Shown here: piece by piece, positions 27,939 to 38,326 of the stretch | Position numbering within the stretch: position 1 is the first letter of the stretch | Layout: each line of letters starts with the position of its first letter | Source: Nocardioides sp. zg-1230 | GTDB lineage: Bacteria; Actinomycetota; Actinomycetes; Propionibacteriales; Nocardioidaceae | Reading direction: 5' to 3' | Length of the DNA: 64,000 nucleotides | NCBI RefSeq assembly: GCF_013155335.1 | Contig: NZ_JABJQZ010000001.1 | Span: 1,550,001-1,614,000 of the forward strand | The notes under the pieces: model-generated | The model's database searches: none | The model's input: only the letters and a program-made list of their open reading frames with translations | Told to the model about the DNA's origin: nothing | Made by a program: the position numbers and the translations under genes

Positions 27939-27962
27939 TCAGACCGCGTCGGCCTGCGCGAG
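27939..27962 (-). repeat. partial second copy of the rarD 3' end
   Basis: Twenty-four bases match the last 24 bases of rarD (28105-28128) at 19 positions and would encode LAQADAV followed by a stop, against IAQASAV-stop in rarD. The two palindromic repeat units lie between the copies. This suggests a displaced or duplicated gene end. Confidence 0.4.
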
Positions 27963-28012
27963 CGGTGAGTCAGGCATGTTCCGCGGCCGGCAAACCTGCG
28001 TGACCCACCGCT
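27961..28012. repeat. REP-like palindrome, unit 1
   Basis: A 20-base arm at 27961-27980 pairs with 27993-28012 at 17 of 20 positions around a GC-rich loop. The outer ends are AGCGGTG and CACCGCT-type. A second, related unit follows after nine bases. It sits between convergent polyprenyl synthase and rarD genes and could also end transcription. Confidence 0.55.
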
Positions 28013-28021
28013 GCCCGGGGG

Positions 28022-28073
28022 AGCGGTGGTGAAGCCACATTTCTGGTCGCCGGAATGTGGGTGGGCCACCGCC
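28022..28073. repeat. REP-like palindrome, unit 2
   Basis: Arms 28022-28041 and 28054-28073 pair at about 15 of 20 positions, with a perfect inner CCACATT/AATGTGG stem. The loop and right half align with unit 1, so the two are tandem copies of one element. The right arm of unit 1 and the left arm of unit 2 also form a perfect eight-base stem across the junction. Confidence 0.55.
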
Positions 28074-28104
28074 GCCCGCGTGTCGTACGCCGCCAGGGAA
28101 GGGC

Positions 28105-29013
28105 TCAGACGGCGCTGGCCTGGGCGATGAGGCGCAGCTGGCGGCGGCGGTGGTTCAGCGCCTCGACGGTGAAGATCGCGAGCGCGACCCAGACGAGGCC
28201 GAAGCCGATCCAGCGGCTGGCGGGCATGTCCTCCTGGAAGACGAGGATGCCGAGGGCGAACTGGATCGTGGGGGCGAGGTACTGCAGCAGCCCGAGCGAG
28301 ACCATCGAGACCCGGATCGCCGCGGCGCCGAAGAGCATGAGGGGTACGGCGGTGATCACGCCGGTGGTGGTGAAGAGGAGGGCGTGCCCGACGCCGTTGG
28401 TGCCGAAGGTGGAGGCGCCGGTGGCGACGAGCCAGGCGACGTACGCCGCTGCGAACGGCGCGATGATGAGGGTCTCCAGCGTGATGCTCTCCACGGCGCC
28501 GACACCCGCCTGCTTCTTGAGCAGGCCGTAGGTGCCGAAGGAGAAGGCGAGCACGAGCGCGACCCAGGGCGGGCGACCGTAGTCGAGGGTCAGCACGACG
28601 ACCGCGAAGAACGCGATCGCCATCGCGACCCACTGCAGCCGTCGCAGGCGCTCGCCGAGGACGAGGACGCCCATCAGCACGGTCACGAGCGGGTTGATGA
28701 AGTAGCCCAGCGACGTCTCGACGACGCGGCCGTTGTTGACGCCCCAGATGTAGCCGCCCCAGTTGACGGTGATGACGACGGCCGCGCAGCTGATCAGGAG
28801 CAGCCTGCGCCGGTCGCGGAGCAGGGCGCGGAACTGCTCGACGCGTCGTGCCAGCACCAGGATGACCAGCATCGTGAGCACCGACCAGACGATGCGGTGG
28901 GCGAGGATCTCGAGCGCACCGGCCGGCTCGAGCAGCGTCCAGTAGAGAGGGAACGTGCCCCAGAGGGTGTAGGCCAGTGCGCCGAAGATCAGTCCGCGTC
29001 GGCTATCTGGCAC
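28105..29013 (-). CDS. rarD: RarD/EamA family permease
   Basis: The 302-residue protein belongs to the drug/metabolite transporter superfamily, RarD type, with ten predicted helices in two EamA halves. Typical features are the N-terminal GALAYTLWGTFPLYWTLL, the HRIVWS segment, NWGGYIWGVNNGRVVETSLGYFINPL, and LGLLQYLAPTIQF in the second half. RarD was named for chloramphenicol resistance; the real substrate is unknown. GTG 29013 has TAGACT six bases upstream and no separate leader. It is divergent from the secreted protein gene at 29111 across a 97-base promoter region. Confidence 0.92.
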   Translation of the reverse strand: MPDSRRGLIFGALAYTLWGTFPLYWTLLEPAGALEILAHRIVWSVLTMLVILVLARRVEQFRALLRDRRRLLLISCAAVVITVNWGGYIWGVNNGRVVETSLGYFINPLVTVLMGVLVLGERLRRLQWVAMAIAFFAVVVLTLDYGRPPWVALVLAFSFGTYGLLKKQAGVGAVESITLETLIIAPFAAAYVAWLVATGASTFGTNGVGHALLFTTTGVITAVPLMLFGAAAIRVSMVSLGLLQYLAPTIQFALGILVFQEDMPASRWIGFGLVWVALAIFTVEALNHRRRQLRLIAQASAV

Positions 29014-29110
29014 TCCCGGAGTCTAGAGGCGCCCCGTCACCTACGATGGGGTGGCCTCGGGGTCGGGACCCTGCGGCAGTCAGACATCACCACTCGAGGG
29101 GGAACTCACC

Positions 29111-29521
29111 ATGCGGACTCTCCGCACCGTCCTGGCGACTCTGGTCGCCGCCCTGCTCGTCGTCGGCGTGCTCACCACGAGCGCCGGTGCCGGGTCGCTG
29201 CCGAAGCGGATCATCGACGAGGTCCCGCCGCGCGACAAGCAGGTCTCCTACAACGCCTTCAAGCTCAAGGGCACCGTCATGGAGCCGCAGATCGACGGCA
29301 CCCTGCTGCCCTACGCCAAGCAGAAGGTGAAGATCCTCAAGAAGAAGTGCGGCAGCTGCAAGTGGAAGACCGTGAAGAAGGTCAAGACCAACGACAGCGG
29401 CGTGTTCAAGACGCGCATCTTCGCCCCCGACCGCGGCCGGTGGAAGTGGCGCTCGAAGGTCGACCACTCCAACGGCTACGGCAACACCAAGGGCAAGGTC
29501 TGGACCCTCTACTTCGACTGA
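29111..29521 (+). CDS. small lysine-rich secreted protein
   Basis: The 136-residue product has a signal peptide (MRTLRTVLATL then a hydrophobic core, cleavage after about residue 28, SAGAG). The mature part is rich in Lys and shows an Ig-like beta pattern, KVKILKKKCGSCKWKTVKK followed by TNDSGVFKTRIFAP and GRWKWRSKV, with a CGSC pair that could form a disulfide. A similar pattern occurs in the N-terminal domain of the GH16 enzyme (4472-5674). GAGGGGGA lies before ATG 29111, and TACGAT at about 29042 is a possible -10 box. No named family is recognised. Confidence 0.8.
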   Translation: MRTLRTVLATLVAALLVVGVLTTSAGAGSLPKRIIDEVPPRDKQVSYNAFKLKGTVMEPQIDGTLLPYAKQKVKILKKKCGSCKWKTVKKVKTNDSGVFKTRIFAPDRGRWKWRSKVDHSNGYGNTKGKVWTLYFD

Positions 29522-29531
29522 GGCCCGACGA

Positions 29532-30640
29532 TCAGATGATCGTCCAGGTGTCGCCGCCGCCGATCAGCTCCGCCAGACGGGTGGAGCGGTCGGCGGCGTC
29601 GCCATCTCCGGCCCCGGTCGTCGCGGACGTGACCTGCTCGCGCGCCTGGTCGTCGTACGTCGGTCGCTCCACCTGGCGGAAGATCCCGATCGGCGACTGG
29701 TCGAGGTAGTCGGCCGCGGTCAGCCGCGAGATCGCGAAGGCCATCGTGGGGTCGTCGTTGTGGGCGTCGTGGACCAGGATGTCCGCCGCGTCGACCTCGG
29801 CGGTCGCGACGACCGTGACCCCTCCGGTGGCGGCGTCCCAGACGAGCGCCTTGGACCCGCGGCCGTCCTCGAGCGTGGCGCCGAACGTGATCGGCTCGCC
29901 GTGCACGAGGGGGATGATCGCGTCGGACTTGGTGTCGGGCGACTTGATCGCGTCGAAGGCGCCGTCGTTGAAGATCGGGCAGTTCTGGTAGATCTCGACC
30001 AGCGACGTGCCGCGGTGGGCCGCGGCCGCGGCGAGCACGGAGGTGAGGTGCTTGCGGTCGGAGTCGATCGTGCGGGCGACGAACGACGCCTCCGCGCCGA
30101 GCGCCAGCGACACCGGGTTGAACGGGTGGTCGAGCGAGCCCATCGGGGTCGACTTGGTGACCTTGCCGGTCTCCGACGTGGGGGAGTACTGCCCCTTGGT
30201 GAGGCCGTAGATCCGGTTGTTGAAGAGCAGGATCGTCATGTTGACGTTGCGGCGCAGGGCGTGGATGAGGTGGTTGCCGCCGATGGACAGCGCGTCGCCG
30301 TCACCGGTGACGACCCACACCGACAGGTCCTCGCGGGCCGTGGCGATGCCGGTCGCGATCGACGGCGCGCGGCCGTGGATCGAGTGCATGCCGTAGGTGT
30401 CGAGGTAGTAGGGGAAGCGCGAGGAGCAGCCGATGCCCGAGACGAAGACGATGTTCTCGCGGCGCAGGCCCAGGTCCGGCAGGAACGACTGGACGGCCTT
30501 GAGCACGGCGTAGTCGCCACACCCGGGGCACCAGCGCACCTCCTGGTCGGAGGTGAAGTCCTTGCCGGTCTGGGGCCCGTCGGCCGCCGGGACCTGCTCG
30601 GTCCCGGAGCGGAGGCCGGGGAGGCCGAGATCCGTGCTCA

Positions 30641-30641
<1 letters not shown>
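29532..30641 (-). CDS. korB: 2-oxoacid:ferredoxin oxidoreductase beta subunit
   Basis: With KorA it oxidatively decarboxylates 2-oxoglutarate (or another 2-oxoacid) to its CoA ester, reducing ferredoxin. The 369-residue protein binds thiamine diphosphate and a [4Fe-4S] cluster: RWCPGCGDYAVLKAVQ, the VTGDGDALSIGGNH ThDP motif, NNRIYGLTKGQYSPTS and a C-terminal extension. In actinobacteria this enzyme takes part in the TCA cycle and works with complex I to recycle electrons. ATG 30641 overlaps the korA stop (ATGA). 2-Oxoglutarate is the likeliest substrate, not proven from sequence. Confidence 0.94.
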
Positions 30642-32566
<1,925 letters not shown>

Positions 32567-32753
32567 CTCTGCCCTGCTTCCTACGTGTCTCGAGAGTGAT
32601 CTCCCAGCTGCCCACGATAGTCGCGGCGCCAGCAGAATCCCGCCGCTCCCCACGTGATGGACGCCTCTCCGGTACCCCGTTCGCTGCAGGTGTGGTCCAC
32701 GACACGCGCTCGAAGACCGGTCAATGTCCTTGCAGTCAATAAAGTCATGTATG

Positions 32754-32782
32754 TTTCTCGACATTGCACACCGATCGAGAAA
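32754..32782 (+). promoter_or_regulatory. perfect hairpin in the leader of the sulfate-binding protein gene
   Basis: TTTCTCGA (32754-32761) pairs perfectly with TCGAGAAA (32775-32782) around a 13-base loop; the stem ends 14 bases before the start codon. Upstream, GTCAAT is repeated within an unusually AT-rich stretch (about 32719-32756) that is likely to contain the promoter. No known riboswitch could be recognised. Confidence 0.4.
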
Positions 32783-32796
32783 GTCGAGCATCCCCC

Positions 32797-33837
32797 ATGC
32801 AGATCCGTTCACGTGCCGCTCTTGCGGCCGCACTCGCAGTCTCCGGACTGGCCCTGTCCGCGTGCGCCCCCGGCGGCGCCAGCAGCAGCGACGAGGATGC
32901 CGCCAACACCATCCACATCGTCGGCTTCGCGGTCCCCGAGGCCGCCAACAAGAACATCGCCACGGAGTTCACCCAGACGCCCGACGGCGAGGGCGTGAAG
33001 TTCCAGACCTCCTACGGTCCTTCGGGCGACCAGAGCCGCGCGGTCGCCGCGGGCCTCAAGGCCGACTACGTCCACTTCTCCGTGCCGACCGACGTCACCC
33101 GCCTCGTCGACGAGGGTCTCGTGGCCGACGACTGGGACGCCGGTGACAACAAGGGCGTCGTCTCCCGCTCGGTCGTGGTGTTCGGTGTCCGTGACGGCAA
33201 CCCCAAGGACATCAAGGACTGGGACGACCTGGTCAAGCCGGGCGTCGAGATCGTCACGCCCAACCCTGCGTCCTCCGGTGCCGCGCGCTGGAACGCCCTC
33301 GCCGCCTACGGCCAGGTGATCAGCGACGGTGGCACCGAGGAAGAGGCCACCGAGTACGTCGACGCGTTCTTCAAGAACGTCGTGTCCCTGCCGAGCAGCG
33401 GTCGTGACGCCACCACCGCCTTCCTCGGTGGCACCGGTGACGTCCTCATGGCCTACGAGAACGAGGCGATCCTCGCCGCCCAGAACGACGAGGGCTTCGA
33501 GTACGTCCTCCCCGACACCAGCCTCCTGATCGAGAACGCGGGTGCGATCCTCGAGGACGCCTCCGAGCCGTCGCAGGCCTGGCTGGACTTCGTCCTGTCC
33601 GACGAGGGCCAGAAGCAGTTCGCCCTCACCGGCTTCCGCCCGATCCGCGACGACGTCGACTACGGCGGCACGGTCGAGGGCGCAGCCGACCCGTCCAACC
33701 CGTTCCCCGAGGTCGGGACGTTGCTGACCGTCGACGACGACTTCGGCGGCTGGGACGAGGTCTCGACGAAGTTCTTCGACGAGGAGAACGGCCTCATCTT
33801 CGAGGCGATCCTCGGCGCCGGACTGTCCCTCGAGTGA
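32797..33837 (+). CDS. sulfate ABC transporter substrate-binding lipoprotein
   Basis: The 346-residue lipoprotein delivers sulfate (or thiosulfate) to the CysTWA transporter. It has a lipoprotein signal peptide with lipobox LSAC and the acylated cysteine at residue 23, followed by a Gly/Ser/Asp-rich linker. The mature domain has the Sbp pattern: VKFQTSYGPSGDQSRAVAAGLKADYVHFS, then NPASSGAARWNALAAYG and TTAFLGGTGDVLMAYENEA. ATG 32797 is the natural start for the signal peptide; no strong ribosome site is seen, but a hairpin lies just upstream. It heads the operon sbp-cysT-cysW-cysA. Confidence 0.94.
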   Translation: MQIRSRAALAAALAVSGLALSACAPGGASSSDEDAANTIHIVGFAVPEAANKNIATEFTQTPDGEGVKFQTSYGPSGDQSRAVAAGLKADYVHFSVPTDVTRLVDEGLVADDWDAGDNKGVVSRSVVVFGVRDGNPKDIKDWDDLVKPGVEIVTPNPASSGAARWNALAAYGQVISDGGTEEEATEYVDAFFKNVVSLPSSGRDATTAFLGGTGDVLMAYENEAILAAQNDEGFEYVLPDTSLLIENAGAILEDASEPSQAWLDFVLSDEGQKQFALTGFRPIRDDVDYGGTVEGAADPSNPFPEVGTLLTVDDDFGGWDEVSTKFFDEENGLIFEAILGAGLSLE

Positions 33838-33870
33838 CCTGCGGCGTCACGTCACACCCCCATCTCTGCC

Positions 33871-34719
33871 ATGACATCCACTGAGATCGCAGCGGTCCGA
33901 CCGGCGAGGACTCCTCGCCGGTCGGGGCCGCGCTCCACGCTCACGCGGTCGTCGGGGCTCGGGCTCGGCATCGCCATGATCTGGTTCAGTGCGCTGGTCC
34001 TGATCCCCCTGGCGGCCGTCGTCGTCACCGCCATCGACGGCGGCTGGGAGGTCTTCTGGGCGACCATCACCAACGGCCAGACCGCTGCCGCCATCAAGCT
34101 CACCGTGTTCACCGCCGCCGGCGTCACCGCGGTCAACGTCGTGATGGGCCCGATCATCGCCTGGGTCCTGGTCCGCGACCGCTTCTGGGGCAAGTCGGTG
34201 CTCGAGGTGCTCATCGACATCCCGTTCGCACTTCCGACCATCGTCGCCGGCCTGGTGCTGCTCTCGCTCTATGGCACCGGCAGCCCGATCGGCGTCGACA
34301 TCGCCAACCAGCGCCCGGCCGTCTTCCTCGCCTTCCTCTTCGTCACGCTGCCGTTCGTGGTCCGCATGGTCCAGCCGGTGCTCGAGGAGCTCGACCGCGA
34401 TGTGGAGGAGGCGGCTGCCTCGCTCGGCGCGAGCCGGTTCACCGTCTTCCGCCGCATCATCCTGCCCAGCCTCACGCCGGCCATCACCGCCGGCGCGGCC
34501 CTGTCCTTCGCCCGGGGCGTCAGCGAGTACGGCTCGCTCGTCCTGCTCTCGGGCAACCTCCCGTTCAAGACCGAGGTCACCTCCGTGCGCATCCTCAGCA
34601 GCATCGAGAACGACAACGTGGCTGCGGCCGCCGCCGTCGCGACCGTGCTGCTGGCCATCTCGCTCGCGGTGATCGTGGTCCTGGACCTGATCCAGAGGCG
34701 GGTGGCCGCACGTGGCTGA
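33871..34719 (+). CDS. cysT: sulfate ABC transporter permease CysT
   Basis: CysT is one of the two membrane subunits of the sulfate importer. The 282-residue protein has six helices (first at about 33-54) and the cytoplasmic EAA loop EEAAASLGASRFTVFRRIILPSL that docks on CysA. The first 30 residues are polar and Arg-rich. It lies 33 bases after the binding protein gene and overlaps cysW by eight bases. Confidence 0.95.
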   Translation: MTSTEIAAVRPARTPRRSGPRSTLTRSSGLGLGIAMIWFSALVLIPLAAVVVTAIDGGWEVFWATITNGQTAAAIKLTVFTAAGVTAVNVVMGPIIAWVLVRDRFWGKSVLEVLIDIPFALPTIVAGLVLLSLYGTGSPIGVDIANQRPAVFLAFLFVTLPFVVRMVQPVLEELDRDVEEAAASLGASRFTVFRRIILPSLTPAITAGAALSFARGVSEYGSLVLLSGNLPFKTEVTSVRILSSIENDNVAAAAAVATVLLAISLAVIVVLDLIQRRVAARG

Positions 34720-35587
34720 CACGCTGATCCACCCGGTCGCCGGCGAGGCGCCTCCCGTCGAGGAACGTCGCCGGCCCCCGCGGGTGCGAAAGACACCCGT
34801 GACCTACCTGCTCCGGTTGATCGTCACCGCTTACCTGTTCTTCCTCGTGGCGTGGCCGGTGTCCCTGGTCGTCACCAACACCTTCGACGACGGGTGGGGG
34901 TCGATCCGCTCGCTCTTCGAGGACCCCGACATGGTGGTGGCGCTGCAGCTCAGCGCGTACGTCGCGGTGTGGTCGGTCGTCATCAACACCCTCTTCGGCG
35001 TGGGGGTCTCGCTGCTGCTCGTGCGCTACGAGTTCCCGGGCAAGCGGCTGCTCAACGCCCTGCTCGACATCCCGCTCTCGGTCTCGCCGATCGTCGTCGG
35101 CCTCGCCCTGGTGCTGGTCTACGGCGGCCGCAACGGCTGGCTCGGTCCGACGCTGGCCGGTTGGGGCCTCGACGTCATCTTCTCGACGCCGGGCATCATC
35201 ATGGCGACCACCTTCGTGGCGCTGCCGCTGATGATCCGTGAGATCGTGCCGGTGCTCGAGGAGATCGGCACCGAGCAGGAGCAGGCGGCCGAGAGCCTCG
35301 GCGCCAACGGGTTCCAGCGCTTCTGGCGGATCACCCTGCCCTCCATCAAGTGGGGCATCACGTACGGCGTCGTGCTGACGCTCGCGCGCTCGCTCGGCGA
35401 GTTCGGGGCGGTCAAGGTCGTCTCCGGCAACGTGCTCGGCCAGACCCGTACGGCGACCCTGGCGGTCGAGGAGAAGTACCTCAACTTCGACCAGCAGGGC
35501 GCGTACGCCACCGCCTTCCTGCTCGCGATGGTCTCCGTCGCCTGCATCGTCATCGTCGCGATCATCCGTCCCAAGAACCACCCCTGA
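34712..35587 (+). CDS. cysW: sulfate ABC transporter permease CysW
   Basis: CysW is the partner permease of CysT. The 291-residue protein has six helices, [20 protein letters not shown] membrane segments, and the EAA loop [26 protein letters not shown], then [11 protein letters not shown], a conserved CysW stretch. GTG 34712 overlaps cysT. It ends ten bases before cysA, whose ribosome site AAAGG lies in the gap. Confidence 0.95.
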   Translation: MADTLIHPVAGEAPPVEERRRPPRVRKTPVTYLLRLIVTAYLFFLVAWPVSLVVTNTFDDGWGSIRSLFEDPDMVVALQLSAYVAVWSVVINTLFGVGVSLLLVRYEFPGKRLLNALLDIPLSVSPIVVGLALVLVYGGRNGWLGPTLAGWGLDVIFSTPGIIMATTFVALPLMIREIVPVLEEIGTEQEQAAESLGANGFQRFWRITLPSIKWGITYGVVLTLARSLGEFGAVKVVSGNVLGQTRTATLAVEEKYLNFDQQGAYATAFLLAMVSVACIVIVAIIRPKNHP

Positions 35588-35597
35588 AAGGTCAGTC

Positions 35598-36575
35598 ATG
35601 AGCATCGAGGTCCGAGGCCTGAACAAGAAGTTCGGCGACTTCGTCGCGCTGGACGACGTCGACGTCACCATCCCGACGGGCCAGCTCACCGCCCTGCTCG
35701 GGCCCAGCGGCGGTGGCAAGTCGACCCTGCTCCGCATCATCGCCGGGCTGGAGAAGGCCGACACCGGATCGGTCTCCATCGAGGGCGTCGAGGCCACCCA
35801 CCTGCCCGCGCAGAAGCGCAACGTCGGCTTCGTCTTCCAGCACTACGCCGTCTTCAAGCACATGACGGTGGCCAAGAACGTCGCCTTCGGCCTCGAGATC
35901 CGCAAGCGCCCGAAGGACGAGATCGAGCACCGCGTCCACGAGCTGCTCAAGCTCGTGCACCTCTCGCAGTTCGCCCACCGCCTTCCCTCGCAGCTCTCCG
36001 GCGGCCAGCGCCAGCGCATGGCGCTCGCCCGCGCCCTCGCGGTCGAGCCGTCGGTGCTGCTGCTCGACGAGCCGTTCGGCGCGCTCGACGCGAAGGTCCG
36101 CAAGGAGCTGCGCGACTGGCTGCGGCGCCTGCACGACGACGTGCACGTGACGACCGTCTTCGTGACCCACGACCAGGAGGAGGCCCTCGAGGTCGCCGAC
36201 GAGATCGTGGTCATCAACGAGGGTCGCGTCGAGCAGGTCGGCACCCCCGACCAGCTCTACGACGAGCCGGCCAACGACTTCGTGATGTCGTTCCTCGGCG
36301 AGGTGACCCACCTCGGCGGCGTCTCGCTCCGTCCGCACGACATCGAGCTCGACTCCACGCCCCAGCTCGCGGGGAGCGTCGAGGGCACGGTCTCCCGGAT
36401 GGTCCGCATCGGCTTCGAGGTACGTCTCACCGTGCTGACCGTGGACGGGGACGAGGTGTCGGTCGTGGTGACGCGCGCCCATGCCCGGGCCCACGGGCTC
36501 GCGGAAGGCAGCACCGTGTGGCTCACCCCTGCGGCGGGTGCGACGGTGGTCCCGCGCATGGCGGCGGCCGTCTGA
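35598..36575 (+). CDS. cysA: sulfate ABC transporter ATPase CysA
   Basis: CysA powers the importer. The 325-residue protein has Walker [10 protein letters not shown] (about residues 35-43), the Q-loop [13 protein letters not shown], signature [14 protein letters not shown], Walker [13 protein letters not shown] and the H-loop VTHDQEEA, all intact. A short C-terminal TOBE-like region follows (about 235-325). ATG 35598 has AAAGG about seven bases upstream. This ends the sulfate operon; no terminator is evident before the next gene. Confidence 0.96.
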   Translation: MSIEVRGLNKKFGDFVALDDVDVTIPTGQLTALLGPSGGGKSTLLRIIAGLEKADTGSVSIEGVEATHLPAQKRNVGFVFQHYAVFKHMTVAKNVAFGLEIRKRPKDEIEHRVHELLKLVHLSQFAHRLPSQLSGGQRQRMALARALAVEPSVLLLDEPFGALDAKVRKELRDWLRRLHDDVHVTTVFVTHDQEEALEVADEIVVINEGRVEQVGTPDQLYDEPANDFVMSFLGEVTHLGGVSLRPHDIELDSTPQLAGSVEGTVSRMVRIGFEVRLTVLTVDGDEVSVVVTRAHARAHGLAEGSTVWLTPAAGATVVPRMAAAV

Positions 36576-36633
36576 GCCTCGGAGCGTCGTCCAGAAGGTC
36601 ACGAGCGAGCGTGGTGGCGGCTAGGTTGCGACC

Positions 36634-37290
36634 GTGACCATCACGACGACGACCTCCGACGAGCTGTGGGCCGCAGTCGAGACCTTCGACGCCGAGGCCG
36701 CGGAGGTCGCCATCGCCCGGCTCCTCTGGGACGTCCCGCTCTCCGGAGCGGTGACCGGTGTCGTGCTGCCCTTCCTGCAGGAGGTCGGCGACCGCTGGGA
36801 GGCCGGCACGCTGTCGGTCGCCCACGAGCACTTCGTCAGCGACATGCTGCGGCGCAAGCTGACCGCACTGGCCGCCGTACCCCCGGCGCCGGTGCTCGCG
36901 GACGCCACGGCGGTCGCGCCGGTCGTCCTGCTCGCCTGCCCGCCGGGGGAGCGGCACGACATGGTTCTGCTGTGCGTGGCTCTGATGCTGCGCGAGCGCG
37001 GAGTGCGGGTGCGGTTCCTGGGGGCCGACACCCCTGTCCCGGCCATCCTCACCGCTGCGCGGGGCACCGGTGCCGACGCGGTCGTGCTGGCCGCGACGCG
37101 GCCGACGATGTTCACCTCCCACGCCTCGGCGTTGCGCAAGCTCGCCGCCGACCACCCCCTCTACGCCGCCGGGCGCGGTGCCGACGCGCAGACCCTCGCC
37201 GAGATCGGGGCGCTCCCGCTGCCCGCCGACCCCGTCCGCGCGGTCGTGGCGCTCGTCGGCGCGCTGGCGTCGCTCAGCGGCGGCTGGTGA
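36634..37290 (+). CDS. stand-alone B12-binding protein, CarH/AerR light-sensor type, no DNA-binding domain
   Basis: The 218-residue protein consists of a helical cap (about 10-85) and a Rossmann-type cobalamin-binding domain (about 92-190). It has the W-x9-EH motif of light-sensing B12 proteins (W55, E65, H66) and the lower-ligand context GERH (H108), followed by RVRFLGADTPVP, as in CarH. Unlike CarH/LitR it has no MerR-type helix-turn-helix: the frame starts at GTG 36634 with TAGGTT six bases upstream, and the gap to cysA holds no coding sequence. This resembles AerR, a B12 protein that works through partner proteins. Light sensing is inference; corrinoid storage or another role is possible. 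Confidence 0.85.
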   Translation: MTITTTTSDELWAAVETFDAEAAEVAIARLLWDVPLSGAVTGVVLPFLQEVGDRWEAGTLSVAHEHFVSDMLRRKLTALAAVPPAPVLADATAVAPVVLLACPPGERHDMVLLCVALMLRERGVRVRFLGADTPVPAILTAARGTGADAVVLAATRPTMFTSHASALRKLAADHPLYAAGRGADAQTLAEIGALPLPADPVRAVVALVGALASLSGGW

Positions 37291-37347
37291 AACGAGTCAC
37301 AACACCTTCGCCTTCGGTGGCACCGCGGGCCTGCCTAGACTCATCCC

Positions 37348-37435
37348 GACCCCGGTCGTTCGACCCCCGTGAGCGATCGGGGTCACCCACGCATGAAGAA
37401 CGCCCCACGACCAACCCCCTGGTCGTGGGGCGTTC
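37348..37435 (+). ncRNA. candidate small RNA with two hairpins
   Basis: A TAGACT box at 37336-37341 lies seven bases before a hairpin (37348-37358 with 37374-37384, 10 of 11 paired). After a short linker comes a perfect 16-base terminator stem (37398-37435). This is the layout of a small RNA of about 90 bases. The -35 is weak (TTCGGT), and no protein frame is convincing. It might instead be just a terminator region for the B12 gene. Confidence 0.3.
37398..37435. terminator. strong bidirectional terminator between the B12 gene and yajQ
   Basis: A perfect 16-base stem (37398-37413 with 37420-37435) around a six-base loop ACCCCC. It lies between convergent genes. The bases after the stem are pyrimidine-rich (TCGTCCCCC), without a true T-run. 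Confidence 0.8.
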
Positions 37436-37572
37436 TCGTCCCCCCGGCGAGGCGGCCGACTCGTGTGCGGTCGCCACGCCCGTAGCAGCAACGTAGGCGC
37501 CGCGACGACCGCCGTCAGGGGCTTCGAGGAATCTTCGACGTTCCCAACAGAACCGTCTCGGCGCGGCCGGGA

Positions 37573-38064
37573 TCAGCGGTAGTTGGTGAACTGCACCGCG
37601 AAGTCGTAGTCCTGCGACTTCACCAGCTGCTGGACGGCCTGGAGGTCGTCGCGCTTCTTCGACGAGACGCGCAGCTCGTCGCCCTGCACCTGCGCCTTGA
37701 CGCCCTTGGGGCCCTCGTCGCGGATCAGCTTGGAGATCTTCTTCGCGTCCTCGGAGGTGATGCCCTCCTTGAGCGCGATGTCGATCTTGGAGACCTGGCC
37801 GGACTGGCGCGGCTCGGAGGCGTCGAGGATCTTGAGGCTCTGGTTGCGCTTGATCAGCTTGTCCTGGAAGACGCTGAGCACCGCGCTGGCGCGGTCGTCG
37901 GCGGAAGCGGTGATCTCGATCGCCTGCTCGCCCTTCCACTCGATGGACGCGCCGGTGCCCTTGAAGTCGAAGCGGGTCGCGATCTCGCGGGCCGCCTGGC
38001 TGAGCGCGTTGTCGACCTCCTGGCGGTCCAGCTTGCTCACGATGTCGAAGCTCGAGTCAGCCAT
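37573..38064 (-). CDS. yajQ: YajQ family cyclic-dinucleotide-binding/nucleotide-binding protein
   Basis: The 163-residue protein belongs to the YajQ (DUF520) family, which binds nucleotides; in some bacteria a member binds cyclic di-GMP. Typical patterns are the N-terminal [23 protein letters not shown] (a single family signature), [15 protein letters not shown], and the ending [13 protein letters not shown]. The start ATG 38064 has AGGAGG nine bases upstream. It is alone, convergent with the B12 gene and divergent from tRNA-Tyr. Confidence 0.94.
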   Translation of the reverse strand: MADSSFDIVSKLDRQEVDNALSQAAREIATRFDFKGTGASIEWKGEQAIEITASADDRASAVLSVFQDKLIKRNQSLKILDASEPRQSGQVSKIDIALKEGITSEDAKKISKLIRDEGPKGVKAQVQGDELRVSSKKRDDLQAVQQLVKSQDYDFAVQFTNYR

Positions 38065-38121
38065 GGTGTTGTGCCTCCTGAGGGGCTGGTCGTGGGGCCT
38101 CCTGGAGCGTGCCCCGGCGAT

Positions 38122-38150
38122 TCGTGGTGAAGTGCGTGCCTTGCTATTGT
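38122..38150 (+). promoter_or_regulatory. putative tRNA-Tyr promoter
   Basis: TTCGTG (38122-38127) and TATTGT (38145-38150) are spaced by 17 bases and end 12 bases before the tRNA. Confidence 0.35.
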
Positions 38151-38162
38151 TCCGCACGGCCC

Positions 38163-38244
38163 GGCAGGTTGCCCGAGCGGCCAAAGGGAGCTGACTGTAA
38201 ATCAGCCGGCATTGCCTACAGAGGTTCGAATCCTCTACCTGCCA
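38163..38244 (+). tRNA. tRNA-Tyr (anticodon GTA)
   Basis: The 82-base sequence folds as a class II tRNA with a seven-base acceptor stem (GGCAGGT with ACCTGCC), a long variable arm, and the T-arm AGAGGTTCGAATCCTCT. The anticodon GTA is at 38197-38199 in loop CTGTAAA. CCA is not encoded. A strong terminator follows at 38263. Confidence 0.96.
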
Positions 38245-38262
38245 CTGGACGCAGTCCAGTCG

Positions 38263-38293
38263 CGAGACCCCCGCACGGTGTGCGGGGGTCTCG
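38263..38293. terminator. terminator after tRNA-Tyr
   Basis: A perfect 14-base stem (38263-38276 with 38280-38293) closes a three-base loop, and is very GC-rich (five consecutive C-G pairs). No T-run follows, as is common in high-GC actinobacteria. It separates the tRNA from the sugar operon downstream. Confidence 0.75.
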
Positions 38294-38326
38294 TGCGTCG
38301 TGGGTGGTCACTGCTTGACTGCCCGG

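Noticed and set aside
27935..28633. 232-codon minus-strand frame through the palindromes and rarD
   Set aside because: It reads rarD in the wrong frame; rarD itself has ten clear helices in its own frame.
32600..32796. SAM or other sulfur riboswitch ahead of the sulfate transporter
   Set aside because: I could find one hairpin but not the multi-stem core of known SAM riboswitch classes.
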